Assembly: GCF_028826105.1 (NCBI RefSeq)
Contig: NZ_JAQGPL010000001.1
Span: 3,002,501 to 3,066,500 of the forward strand
Source of the DNA: Paenibacillus humicola
Lineage (GTDB): Bacteria > Bacillota > Bacilli > Paenibacillales > Paenibacillaceae
DNA: 64,000 nucleotides
Direction of reading: 5' to 3'
Below the pieces are notes generated by a model. That model had not been told where the DNA came from, searched no databases, and was given only the letters and a program-made list of their open reading frames with translations. Positions 18,073-27,072 of the stretch are shown one piece after another. Made by a program: the position numbers and the translations under genes. Each line of letters starts with the position of its first letter. Within the stretch, counting starts at the first letter, position 1.

Positions 18073-19652
18073 ACCGTACTTACGGAAACGAAGAAGTCGA
18101 TGTCGTCATCGTCGGGGCAGGCGCCGCCGGCGGCGTATTGGCCAAAGAGCTGAGCGAAGCCGGGATGAGCGTCGTAGTGCTGGATGCCGGACCTTTCCGC
18201 GACCCGCAGAAGGACTTTGCCAGCGATGAGCTGGCCATGAAGTCGCTGGGCTGGCAGGATACCCGCATCGTCGACGGCAGCGACCCGTTAACGATGGGGC
18301 ACAACAACTCCGGCCGCGGGATCGGGGGCGGGACGACGCATTTCACCGGCGTTTTCCTCCGGTTTCACGATGCCGATTTTAAAGCGAAATCGTGGGACGG
18401 CGTTGGCGAGGATTGGCCGATCGGCTATGAGGATCTTGAGCCCTATTATTCGCGCAACGAGAAGGAAATCGCCGTATCCGGCCCCAAGCAATTTCCCTGG
18501 GGAAATTACCATGGCCCGTATCCTTATCCGGAACGGGAACCGCTCAGTCCGAACGCTTATATGTTCATGAACGGCTGCGAAAAGCTTGGCATACGCTCCT
18601 CCGTGGCGCCGCTCGCCATTTTATCCGCGCCGTTCGAAGGCCGTCCGCCGTGCATCAACCGCGGCTTTTGCAACCAAGGCTGCATGCCCGACGCCAAATT
18701 CAGCACGTTAATCGTACATATACCGAAGGCGATCAAGGCCGGTGCCGAAGTTCTGGCGGATTGCATGGTCACGCGGGTGCTGATGGGGAAGGACGGGAGG
18801 GCCCGGGGAGTTGCGTTCGTTCATGACGGCAAAAGCTACGAGCAGAAGGCGAGGCTGGTCATTCTCAGCGCTTTCGTCGTGGAGACGCCGCGCCTCTTGC
18901 TGAACTCCGCCACCGCGGATTTTCCGGACGGGCTGGCCAACAGCAGCGGCATGGTCGGGAAGGCCATTATGGTGCACAGCAGCCACGACGTCTATGCCAA
19001 GTTTGATTACGAAATCAGGTTGTACAAAGGAACGCCGGTACTCGCGACGACACAGGATTTTTACCGGACCGACCCGAATCGCGGATTCGCCCGGGGGTAC
19101 ACGCTTCATTCACACGGCGTCAGGCCGGTTAGTTTTGCGAGCGGCGTTGCCAAAGCGCAGGGAGGACCGATCTGGGGCGAACGACTGCGGGAAGCCCTGC
19201 TGAATTACAATTATTACGGACGAATCACGTTGGTCGGCGAAGTGCTGCCCGACGAACGCAACCGGGTTACTTTGGCCGATGAAAAGGACGAGTACGGGAT
19301 GCCGCGCGCGAAAGTCACGTTCAGCTACGGGGATAACGACAAGATGCTGATCGATCACGCCGTGCGCACGATGAGCTCCATTCTGGAGGCCGAAGGCGGC
19401 AAAACGGAATTCGTCGTCCCCGATACGGCGCATTTGATGGGAGGATGCCGAATGGGCGGCAATCCTCGTTCCTCCGTGGTCAACTCGTACGGGCAGTCGC
19501 ACGATATCGACAATCTGTTTATTTGCGATGCAAGCCTGTTCGTGACCTCCGGGGGAGGAAATCCGACGAATACCGTAATGGCGCTAGCGCTCCGGACGGC
19601 AGATTATATCAAGGAAAAAGCAAAAAAACTGGAATTTCAATCCAGACGATAG
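18069..19652 (+). CDS. GMC family oxidoreductase
   Basis: A 527-residue FAD-dependent GMC oxidoreductase. The ATG at 18069 overlaps the upstream stop. The N-terminal FAD motif VVIVGAGAAGGVLAKEL is at residues 12-28, followed by GGTTHFTG in the flavin region. A Cys-rich stretch, PPCINRGFCNQGC, typical of the gluconate dehydrogenase branch, lies near residue 195. The C-terminal HLMGGCRMG and SGGGNPTNTVMALALR carry the family's His/Asn catalytic region. The enzyme probably oxidises a sugar, sugar acid or polyol and passes electrons to the membrane through its partners. The substrate is not known. Confidence 0.9.
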   Translation: MNRTYGNEEVDVVIVGAGAAGGVLAKELSEAGMSVVVLDAGPFRDPQKDFASDELAMKSLGWQDTRIVDGSDPLTMGHNNSGRGIGGGTTHFTGVFLRFHDADFKAKSWDGVGEDWPIGYEDLEPYYSRNEKEIAVSGPKQFPWGNYHGPYPYPEREPLSPNAYMFMNGCEKLGIRSSVAPLAILSAPFEGRPPCINRGFCNQGCMPDAKFSTLIVHIPKAIKAGAEVLADCMVTRVLMGKDGRARGVAFVHDGKSYEQKARLVILSAFVVETPRLLLNSATADFPDGLANSSGMVGKAIMVHSSHDVYAKFDYEIRLYKGTPVLATTQDFYRTDPNRGFARGYTLHSHGVRPVSFASGVAKAQGGPIWGERLREALLNYNYYGRITLVGEVLPDERNRVTLADEKDEYGMPRAKVTFSYGDNDKMLIDHAVRTMSSILEAEGGKTEFVVPDTAHLMGGCRMGGNPRSSVVNSYGQSHDIDNLFICDASLFVTSGGGNPTNTVMALALRTADYIKEKAKKLEFQSRR

Positions 19653-19781
19653 ACGACGGCGGTCACGTTGTAAAATAGCTTCGCTTATCCGGGTTCCTGA
19701 CGATATGAATGCTGCGTATCCGCTGGTTTTCGCCATGCATCAGCAGGACGCTCCCGGGCTGTGTCCATCCTCCCGAAAACG

Positions 19782-19811
19782 TTGACGGGGGAGGGCCGCA
19801 TCCGGTAACAT
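19782..19811 (+). promoter_or_regulatory. Putative sigma-A promoter upstream of the MscS-type channel gene
   Basis: TTGACG at 19782-19787 and TAACAT at 19806-19811 are spaced by 18 bases. The predicted start lies just before the terminator-like hairpin at 19826, so a transcript from here would meet the hairpin at once. Confidence 0.4.
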
Positions 19812-19825
19812 ATGACATAACATCT

Positions 19826-19872
19826 CCCACTGCGCATTGAACTCATGCGCGCCAAGTGGGTCTTTCTTTTTA
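19826..19872 (+). terminator. Terminator-like hairpin with U-tract just before the channel gene
   Basis: CCCACT pairs with AGTGGG and GCGCAT with ATGCGC around a four-base bulge; TCTTTCTTTTT follows. It may end the GMC operon transcript or attenuate the channel gene, whose start is only 12 bases further on. Confidence 0.65.
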
Positions 19873-19883
19873 AGGGGGCGAAT

Positions 19884-21140
19884 ATGGAATTTCTTAAAGC
19901 TTTACTGGAGGATCTTGGAGTCCGGGCCGGTATGGCGGTCTATCTGTCCAACGCGATCATGGTTGCCGGAATCGCCGCGCTGAGCGTCGCAGCGTATTTT
20001 ATCACCAAGTGGACCGTGCAGAAAGTATTGGCCCATTATATTCGAAACAACCGGATAACGTGGGATAATTATTTGCTGGAACGGAAGGTTTTTCAGAAGC
20101 TTGCCCATATGGTTCCAGCCATTCTCATCTACTCCTTTTCCTACATGTTTCCCGCGTATCAGCATTTGATCGTAAAAGGCATCGCCGTCTATATGATTGT
20201 CGTCATGATTTTCGTGTTGAACGCTTTCCTGAACGCTTTGAACGACATTTACGTTACCTTCGAGGTATCCAAGGCGAGACCGATTCGAGGCTATATTCAG
20301 GTCGTCAAAATTTTTATTTTCATTATCGGCGGCATACTGGTCATCTCCAATCTGATTGGCGAAAGTCCCCTCATTCTGCTCAGCGGGATCGGCGCATTGT
20401 CGGCGGTCATGATGCTCATTTTCAAAGATTCCATCCTGGGCCTGGTGGCGGGCGTACAGCTGACTTCCAACGACATGGTGCGCGTCGGCGACTGGATTGA
20501 GATGCCGAAGTATGGTGCGGACGGCGACATTACCGATATTTCCTTGAATACGGTCAAAGTGCAGAATTGGGATAAAACGATTACGACCATCCCGACGTAC
20601 GCACTGGTCTCCGATTCCTTCAAAAACTGGCGGGGCATGCAGGCTTCGGGCGGCCGGCGTATCAAGCGCTCGGTCTTCATCGACATGAGCAGCATCATGT
20701 TCTGCAGTCCTGACATGATCGAAAAATTCAAAAAAATTCATTTGCTGACCGACTATATCGCCGGAAAAGAAAACGAAATCGAGCGGTACAACGAAGAGAA
20801 CGGAATCGACCGGTCCGTTCGCGTGAACGGAAGAGCGCTGACGAATATCGGCGTCTTCAGAGCGTATGTTGAGCGGTATATCGAGCATCACCCGAATATC
20901 CATCAAGGCATGACGAAGATCGTCAGACAGCTGGCCCCCGGGGAAACCGGGTTGCCTTTGGAAATCTACGCCTTCACGAACTCAACCGCCTGGGTCGTGT
21001 ACGAAGAGGCGCAGTCGGACATTTTCGACCATATCCTCGCCGTCGCACCGGAGTTCGGACTCCGGGTGTTCCAGAATCCGACCGGGCATGATTTGAAAAA
21101 TGCGGTGGAGCGGGAGAGAGTGTACGTGAAGGGGGATTAA
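19884..21140 (+). CDS. MscS family mechanosensitive ion channel (YbdG-like)
   Basis: A 418-residue MscS-family protein. The ATG at 19884 follows AAGGGGG. Several membrane helices occupy residues 15-180, and the pore region is LLSGIGALSAVMMLIFKDSI, followed by the beta-domain motif VRVGDWIEMP and TTIPTYALVSDSFKNW. The C-terminal region is longer than in E. coli MscS and resembles the YbdG/MscM type, which gates under mild osmotic downshock. It acts in the cytoplasmic membrane. The hairpin between its promoter and start may control its level. The next gene starts 142 bases later. Confidence 0.92.
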   Translation: MEFLKALLEDLGVRAGMAVYLSNAIMVAGIAALSVAAYFITKWTVQKVLAHYIRNNRITWDNYLLERKVFQKLAHMVPAILIYSFSYMFPAYQHLIVKGIAVYMIVVMIFVLNAFLNALNDIYVTFEVSKARPIRGYIQVVKIFIFIIGGILVISNLIGESPLILLSGIGALSAVMMLIFKDSILGLVAGVQLTSNDMVRVGDWIEMPKYGADGDITDISLNTVKVQNWDKTITTIPTYALVSDSFKNWRGMQASGGRRIKRSVFIDMSSIMFCSPDMIEKFKKIHLLTDYIAGKENEIERYNEENGIDRSVRVNGRALTNIGVFRAYVERYIEHHPNIHQGMTKIVRQLAPGETGLPLEIYAFTNSTAWVVYEEAQSDIFDHILAVAPEFGLRVFQNPTGHDLKNAVERERVYVKGD

Positions 21141-21281
21141 CCGCCTGGAGGTCCGGTGGTCTTATTGAGCTACCGAACTTGATCGCTGCTGTCATGGATA
21201 GGATTTTTTTGGATATCGCGAAACATTCAGATTCTTAATGCGTACCATTCATTACACTAAGAATTGGAGGAGGAATAACCC

Positions 21282-22382
21282 ATGGGGTTGTTCGACAGAA
21301 TCCGGGAAAGCTTGACTGGGGAAAAATATTGTCCGATTGAGCATTTGGAGAGCTTCAAAAGATTGGGCGAGCAGGTCTATTCACTCCATGTGGAGCTTGC
21401 AGAAAACGACTCCCCGCGCGCACTTGCGCTGGTGCAGGCGGCCAGAAGCGTTCAGACGATGGCGGATGCGATGCTCGGCGACGCCTTTTCGGAGGATAAG
21501 CCGAAGCCCGTCCCCATCGTGTCGCACGATCAGGCTGACGTCTGGTACGGGATGATTCCCGATATTATGATTGGGGCCAGACAGGAGGCTTCCTTTCCGA
21601 ACTCGACGCGGCTTACGCTGCCGATTCGGCTAGGCAATCAGGTCGATGGCCCGGAGCCTTGTCCGGTGGCACATCTGTCAGGACTCCGCCGGGCCGCTGC
21701 CGGCATGGAGGAGCTTCTATCCATGGAGGTGGAAACGGCCCGTGCGGAGAAGGAAAGGTTCAGGGATGCCATTTTGCTTTACGAAGAAGCTAGAACTCGG
21801 AAACAATCGGGCGATTCCATCGTAGGCACCATCACGAATGGACGGCGCGTATCCGCGGAAAGCCATGAAGACGCCGAGAAGCAGTATTGGATGGCGCTAA
21901 CGAGCTATATTCTGGTGGCGCAGGGGCTTAAGGCTCCGGATTTGCTCAAGGGAGTCCGATCGGGAACGGATTTTGAAGCACGGCCGCAGGCGCGGAAGTG
22001 CAAGCTGGATTCCAGCGATATTTGGAAGGTGACCTCTCACCTGGCGATCCGTGATATCAAGCAGGCCGGTGAATGGGAGCAGGCCGTGCACGACCTGGAG
22101 GAGCACTGGGAGCTGTTCAATGAGACGCCGGTCGAACGCGAATATGAATCGACGGTCGAGGAGCTGCTGAAGAAGGGCGATATCGAAGAAACCGCCTACT
22201 GGTACTGCTGTCCGTTCCCATCCGTCTATCGTGTCCGCGCGGAGTCCGTAAGAGTACTGGGAAAACTCATTCCGAGAGGTCACGTCATGGTGTTCGAATA
22301 CGGGGACGACGGCGCGCCGGGACAATTCATTACGAGAGCTTCCTTCCAAACGGCGGATTCGCGGCAGTACTGCGAGGATTAG
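21282..22382 (+). CDS. Unrecognised protein with duplicated CPxxHL motif
   Basis: A 366-residue protein of unknown family. It contains two related segments: KYCPIEHLESFKRLGEQVY at about residues 16-34 and EPCPVAHLSGLRRAAAGME near 125-143. Each is followed by a helix, suggesting an internal duplication. The C-terminus has WYCCPFPSVYRVRAE and ends QYCED, so Cys residues are clustered. MGLFDRIRESL at the start can form an amphipathic helix. No signal peptide or membrane helix is seen. GGAGGAGG precedes the ATG. The coiled-coil gene follows after six bases and has a similar start, so they are likely partners. Confidence 0.7.
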   Translation: MGLFDRIRESLTGEKYCPIEHLESFKRLGEQVYSLHVELAENDSPRALALVQAARSVQTMADAMLGDAFSEDKPKPVPIVSHDQADVWYGMIPDIMIGARQEASFPNSTRLTLPIRLGNQVDGPEPCPVAHLSGLRRAAAGMEELLSMEVETARAEKERFRDAILLYEEARTRKQSGDSIVGTITNGRRVSAESHEDAEKQYWMALTSYILVAQGLKAPDLLKGVRSGTDFEARPQARKCKLDSSDIWKVTSHLAIRDIKQAGEWEQAVHDLEEHWELFNETPVEREYESTVEELLKKGDIEETAYWYCCPFPSVYRVRAESVRVLGKLIPRGHVMVFEYGDDGAPGQFITRASFQTADSRQYCED

Positions 22383-22388
22383 GCCAGA

Positions 22389-22973
22389 ATGGGAGTTTTC
22401 GGGCGTTTAAAGAGATTGTTTCAGTCCGGTTCAAGCGAGGAATCGTTTGAAACGTATATGGAATCCGCCAACGAACGTCTGCGGGAATTCGCCGTTGCCA
22501 TGAGCCGTGCAGAATCAGGCCTGGTATCGGCCAAGGAGCGGCTGCGAAGTGTCGAGAAGCAGGCCGCGTCCTGCCGTCAGCAGGCTGAGCATGCGGCGCA
22601 GCGTCAGGATGCGGAGACGGCACGGCTTTTTCTGGAACGGGAGCTGGTGAATAAAAACCTTCTGGCCTCCATGCTGAAGGATGTCAGCCAGCTTGAGGCA
22701 AGCGTCATGGCCACCAAGGAGCGGTATATGCGGTTCAAAACCATCGTCGAGGAAGCCGGCGCGAAGCGCGATCTGCTGCTGATGAGACAGGCCGGCGCGG
22801 CGGCGGAATGGGAAGTCAATAAAGTCATTTCCGGACAGCAATTGAATGCGGAATTCGAGCGTCAAAAAAATGAAGCCGTGCTGGCCGAAGCAAGACTGGA
22901 AGCGGCCGAGATCAGCCGGGGCGATTACCTTGACCGAGAAATCGAAAAGCTTCACCGAAACAAAACGGATTGA
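22389..22973 (+). CDS. PspA/IM30-like coiled-coil protein
   Basis: A 194-residue, almost wholly helical protein with long heptad-like stretches (residues 25-120 and 140-190) rich in Ala, Glu, Arg and Gln. It begins with a short amphipathic segment MGVFGRLKRLF, as do PspA/Vipp1 proteins, which bind stressed membranes. It is shorter than PspA (about 220 residues) and a family match by eye is only moderate. It follows the CPxxHL-repeat gene by six bases and is closed by a strong terminator at 23034, so the two form a compact two-gene operon. Membrane or envelope stress is a plausible role, given the adjacent MscS-type channel; this is inferred. Confidence 0.65.
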   Translation: MGVFGRLKRLFQSGSSEESFETYMESANERLREFAVAMSRAESGLVSAKERLRSVEKQAASCRQQAEHAAQRQDAETARLFLERELVNKNLLASMLKDVSQLEASVMATKERYMRFKTIVEEAGAKRDLLLMRQAGAAAEWEVNKVISGQQLNAEFERQKNEAVLAEARLEAAEISRGDYLDREIEKLHRNKTD

Positions 22974-23033
22974 AGACCCGGACGGTGACGATCACTAAAC
23001 ATATATAAACAGGTATGGAAGATAAGAAGAACG

Positions 23034-23066
23034 GGCCGTGGTGATATCCACGGCCTATTCTTTTCT
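23034..23066 (+). terminator. Rho-independent terminator
   Basis: A perfect 8-bp stem GGCCGTGG/CCACGGCC with a TGATAT loop is followed by TATTCTTTTCT. It ends the PspA-like two-gene operon. Confidence 0.8.
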
Positions 23067-23283
23067 CCAGGAGCCGTTTTTTTTAGTAACCCAAGGATGG
23101 ATTTATTGTTTTTTGAGATCCCTCGATATCATTCCGTTTCCTCACTCAGACTCATGAATTCGCAGGTTTTCACCCTTGGCTACGCGAGAAAAAGAATGCG
23201 CCGGTCATTTCCTTCATGGTAGAAGGCGGGTATTACTCTATCGCACGTGCATATCAGGTGCCTTTTTTTATTACCAAAGAAGG
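23067..23283. other. Intergenic region without visible gene
   Basis: Between the terminator and the GntR promoter no reading frame with a ribosome binding site and no clear repeat is seen. Confidence 0.5.
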
Positions 23284-23313
23284 TTGACAGTAGATTATAT
23301 AATCGATTATATA
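23284..23313 (+). promoter_or_regulatory. Promoter and palindromic operator of the GntR regulator gene
   Basis: TTGACA at 23284-23289 and TATATA at 23308-23313 are 18 bases apart. A perfect palindrome, TATATAATCGATTATATA (23296-23313), overlaps the -10 box. Its position suggests that the regulator downstream represses its own gene. Confidence 0.55.
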
Positions 23314-23350
23314 TAATATTAGATCGGTGAATGGAGTGGTGGTATTTCTA

Positions 23351-24043
23351 ATGGAACGACCGTTGTTTAAAGAAAAGCAAAGTTTAAGCAAAGAGATCGT
23401 ACACTACATGAAACTATCGATTTTGAACGGCATATGGAGCCCGGGAGATCGCATTGTTGAAACCAAGCTGGCCAAGGAGCTGGGAATCAGCCAGACACCA
23501 GTGCGGGAAGCGATCAATCGCTTAGCCGGCGAAGGGATCATTACGATTCTTCCGAATAAAGGCGCTGTGGTACGCAATTTGACTGCCAGAGATATTTTTG
23601 AAATTTACTCGATTCGCGCCGTTATAGAAGGGCTGGCTATTCGCTTGGCTACCCTAAGAGCTGATGCTGCGGACATCAGCGAATTAGAACGTTTCTTTGG
23701 GAAAATGAAAGAGAAGGTATTCGACAACAATGTGAAAACGCTTTCCCCAGATGCCGAGTACATTCATGAGTTTATTTACAAGCTGGCCAATCATTCACAG
23801 CTGCTAATCATGCATGAATCGATCTCTTTCAAGATTGCGTTAGCCAATCGGATCTTGAGCTTCAACTACACGAAGGAGCAAGAAGTCGAGCAGCATTGGC
23901 CGCTTGTGGTGGCGTTGAAGAAGGGGGACCCGGATTACGCTGAGAAGGTGATGCGGGAGCATATCCGGCAGGCCTATTTGCAATTCGTGAAGTCCAATAA
24001 GTTCGATAACCATGAACAGCTTGACGAAATGGATTGGTTTTAA
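23351..24043 (+). CDS. GntR family transcriptional regulator (FadR subfamily)
   Basis: A 230-residue regulator. The ATG at 23351 is preferred to the GTG at 23327. The N-terminal winged helix shows IVETKLAKELGISQTPVREAI, the GntR signature (split here: VETKLAKELG, then ISQTPVREAI). The C-terminal FCD ligand domain has the expected Asp/His pattern (YSIRAVIEGLAIRLA, HEFIYKLANHS, MREHIRQAY) that usually binds a metal and an acid ligand. It stands before the broken alpha-galactosidase, broken permeases and sulfatase and presumably controlled that locus in response to a sugar acid. The gap to the next gene is 29 bases. Confidence 0.9.
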   Translation: MERPLFKEKQSLSKEIVHYMKLSILNGIWSPGDRIVETKLAKELGISQTPVREAINRLAGEGIITILPNKGAVVRNLTARDIFEIYSIRAVIEGLAIRLATLRADAADISELERFFGKMKEKVFDNNVKTLSPDAEYIHEFIYKLANHSQLLIMHESISFKIALANRILSFNYTKEQEVEQHWPLVVALKKGDPDYAEKVMREHIRQAYLQFVKSNKFDNHEQLDEMDWF

Positions 24044-24072
24044 TTGATCGGAATGGATGAGGAGGATATACG

Positions 24073-25665
24073 GTGGATAATGGCGTCGTAATGACAAATT
24101 TAATCACATTAAATATTAACCCTGCAAAGGGAACCTTTAGCGCTTGGTTGAAGGATGGTTCACCGCTTCTGCTCAATGCCGTCAGCAAGGTGAAGTGGAA
24201 GGGCGGGGAGCTGTCTACTTCAGACAGCAGTCTCATCCGCAGCGTCAGGGACGAGGAGCTCTCCGATGAAAACGGGCGCGGCCGGCTGGTGACACTGACG
24301 TGCATAGATTCGGCGAAGCAATGTACGTTAACGGTCAAAGTGAAAATGTATGACGAGCTGTTAGGGATTTTCTTCGAGGCGACGGCGTCCAACCAAGGAT
24401 CGGAACCGCTCGCGATTATCGATCTTCAACCTTGCACAGCAAGCTCGCAGGAGCGCGGGGCGATCTATATTCCTCAGGATGACAGCTGGAGGATCTGGCT
24501 GCTGACGAACGGATATATGTTTATGGATCCGGGGCGTGTCGAACCGATTATGATCGGACGCAGCATCCAAAGCCGATGGAATGTCGCGGCAGTAAGCAGA
24601 GCTACAGGAAAGGCTTTCGTAGCAGGTTATGTAAGCTTTGATGCATCTGAGGGAGAGGTCATCGTTGAAAGCGACTGGCGCGTTCAGCCGCAGCATGGAA
24701 AGTTCGGACTCGGTCTCACTTCGCGTTCGCATTATGCCATGAAATGCATGCTGCCAACAGGCGCTGAGCTGAGCTCGGATTGGTTCGCGTTGGTGTGGGA
24801 GAATTCCGCCCATGAAGCACTCATCGAGTATGCGAAGCGCATTCAAACGCAGTATCAGGTGAAGCCTAAGGCTCCTTTAATGGGCTGGTGTTCCTGGTAT
24901 TACACCTTTCTTAATACATCTGAAGAAGAGATTCTGCGCAATGCCCGATTCATTGCGGATCATCTGAAAGACTATGGTTTAACAGTTGTTCAGATTGACG
25001 ACGGATACCAGCGAAGGCATGGAGACTGGGAGGCTAACGAGCGCTTCCCGCATGGAATGAAATGGCTGGCGGATGAGATCCGCAAATTGGGCTTGAAGCC
25101 GGGATTATGGGTTGCGCCGTACAGCTTGGCCGTGGATTCCGAAGTCGCCAGAACGCATCCGGACTGGTGCGGCAAAGATGTGAACGGGATACAGAAAAAA
25201 GTAGGCAGCGGGTACTCGCTCGATCCGACTCATCCGGAAGCGCTTGAATGGATGAAAGGCGTGATGCGTCGCATTCGACACGAGTGGGGCTATGAAATGG
25301 TCAAGATTGACTTTTCGTACAGCAGTATCCTTGAGATTGAAGAGTTTCATGACAATACAAAGGGTCGCGCGGGGGCTTATCGAGCGGGTCTGCAAGCGGT
25401 TCGAGACGCCATCGGAAACGATTGTCACCTGCTTGACTGCGGTCCGATGAACGCTGTAGGCCGACAGCTGGCGAATCGAATGGGATTTCGACCGTCTTAA
25501 CTGGCGGCAATATACGAAAGAATTGGAAAGCAACGTGCCGGCGATAGCAAAGCGTTATTACATGCATAACCATTTATGGTCGAATGACCCTGATATTCTT
25601 GGTTTTGGCTTATTGAGTGAAGAGCAAGGGCGGTCGATGGCTTGCTCGCGGGATTTCGCGCATTG
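24073..25665 (+). pseudogene. GH36-type alpha-galactosidase, frameshifted and truncated
   Basis: The first frame (GTG 24073 after GGAGGA, to 25500) encodes 475 residues of a GH36/raffinose-synthase-like alpha-galactosidase with MGWCSWYYTF, VVQIDDGYQ, the nucleophile motif VKIDFSY and LDCGPMNAVG. Near 25460-25480 the frame shifts. The continuation IEWDFDRLNWRQYTKELES and MHNHLWSNDPDILGFG is read in another frame to 25665, where it ends early without the C-terminal domain. The gene is therefore broken twice, by an indel and by loss of its 3' end. The family hydrolyses alpha-galactosides in the cytoplasm. GntR at 23351 was probably its regulator. Confidence 0.82.
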
Positions 25666-25865
25666 ATCCATTCCACCTGTAGTTTCCCTCTACCGCCGCC
25701 TCGTTGACGAACCCCCACTCTCCAGAAGAGTTACTTGCTGAAGCGGCTTGTTTATGCGGCTAGCCGGAGCACGATGTAACGTTGTTGTTCCTTTTGACAT
25801 ATCGGGATACGAATGGCCGATTGCTGATTTGCGGCAGAAAAGAGTACCATGATCGTGCAAACAAA

Positions 25866-26403
25866 GCCATGAGTACGGCGCTGATGATTTCGGTCTCATC
25901 CGCAGCCCGATCCCCTTGCTCGGCAAGCCTTTTACGGCGATGGTCGTGTTGAATTTCGTCGGTTCCTGGAAGTTTTTCGGCATGATGATGGTCTACTGGC
26001 TGGCCGGGCTGCAATCGCTGCCTACGGATGTATACGAAACCGCCAAAGTGGACGGGGCAAGTAGTTGGGCAGTGCTTCAGTATATTACGCTGCCGTTGCT
26101 CGCGCCTTACGCGGTCGTCATTCTGCTGCTGACCATCGTCAACAGCATGAACGTGTTTGATTTGGTGAAGATTCTGACTGGCGGCGGGCCGTTGCACGCA
26201 ACAAAGACGGCGGATCTTTACATTTTCCGGTACGCATTCTTTTCCCGCAGATAGGATACGCCTCCGCGGCAGGCATCCTATTCGGATTGACCATTTTCAT
26301 GCTGACACTAATGATCGGTGGGCTGGCAAGGCTTGCACGGAAAAGCGGGCAGTCTGGAGGGAAATTAAACGGTTTGACGGAAGACGGGGCGGCCCATTCA
26401 TAA
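25866..26403 (+). pseudogene. Sugar ABC transporter permease (MalF/UgpA type), broken
   Basis: Fragments of a binding-protein-dependent permease are spread over two frames. The central part has GLQSLPTDVYETAKVDGA, the EAA loop that contacts the ATPase, followed by VNSMNVFDLVKILTGGGP, typical of MalF-like subunits. The upstream piece near 25866 needs a one-base shift to join it, and the end after 26250 continues in another frame (GYASAAGILFGLTIF) to a stop at 26403. The N-terminal two to three helices are missing. It cannot make a working protein. Confidence 0.75.
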
Positions 26404-27005
26404 AAAACGCTAATGGACTAATATTACGATTCATATTATGCTGATCATTATAGGCTTTATTTGGATATATCCGTTTATTTGGATATTTCTTCTGCTTTGA
26501 AGACCAATTTGGAATTCGTCACTGCCGGTTTAGCCTTCTGCTGAAACAGCCGCAGTGGGAAAATATCGCCCGTGCGTGGCACGGTGCCCATTTCTCGGTA
26601 TATTTCCTGAATTCTGTCGTTATTACTATCTCGGTAGTATTGGTGGTCGTGCTCAGCGGATTAACCGGCTACGCGCTTCGCCGCGTGAATTTTCCAGGTA
26701 AGTCCTTACGTTGGCTTTTGCAACCATGTTCATCCCGAAAGGCTATACGATCATTCCGGTTTTTCAAATAATTAAGCATCTGGGGCTTCTTAACACACGA
26801 ACCGGCGTCATCCTGGCCGAATCGTCGGGTGCCACCGGAACTGCGGACATTGGCCGTCGGCATGTTTTCTTTTACTGGAGAGTTTTCTATTGATTATTCC
26901 GGTATGGCGGCCGCCGCAACCATTTCACTCCTTCCGGTTTTGCTGGTATTCGTTGTTTTTCAACGGTTCTTTATCGAGGGCATCTCGGGCTCCGTAAAAG
27001 GCTAA
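26404..27005 (+). pseudogene. Carbohydrate ABC transporter permease (MalG type), broken
   Basis: Remnants of a MalG-like permease in several frames: an early helix near 26440, HFSVYFLNSVVITISVVL near 26590, then TMFIPKGYTIIPVFQI near 26725, a TGxILA-like piece near 26800 and the C-terminal LVFVVFQRFFIEGISGSVKG ending at 27005. The EAA loop has been lost and at least three frame changes are needed. With the preceding fragment it records a decayed sugar importer of the GH36 locus. Confidence 0.72.
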
Positions 27006-27072
27006 TTGACGGACCTGCCTGGCCTGCCAAACGATATTGACCGTCATTCCTTTCCAGGGAGGCTGATTGATT

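Noticed and set aside
19902..20906. 334-codon frame on the minus strand
   Set aside because: The His/Asp/Asn-rich translation is typical of an antisense shadow of a membrane protein, here the MscS-type channel.
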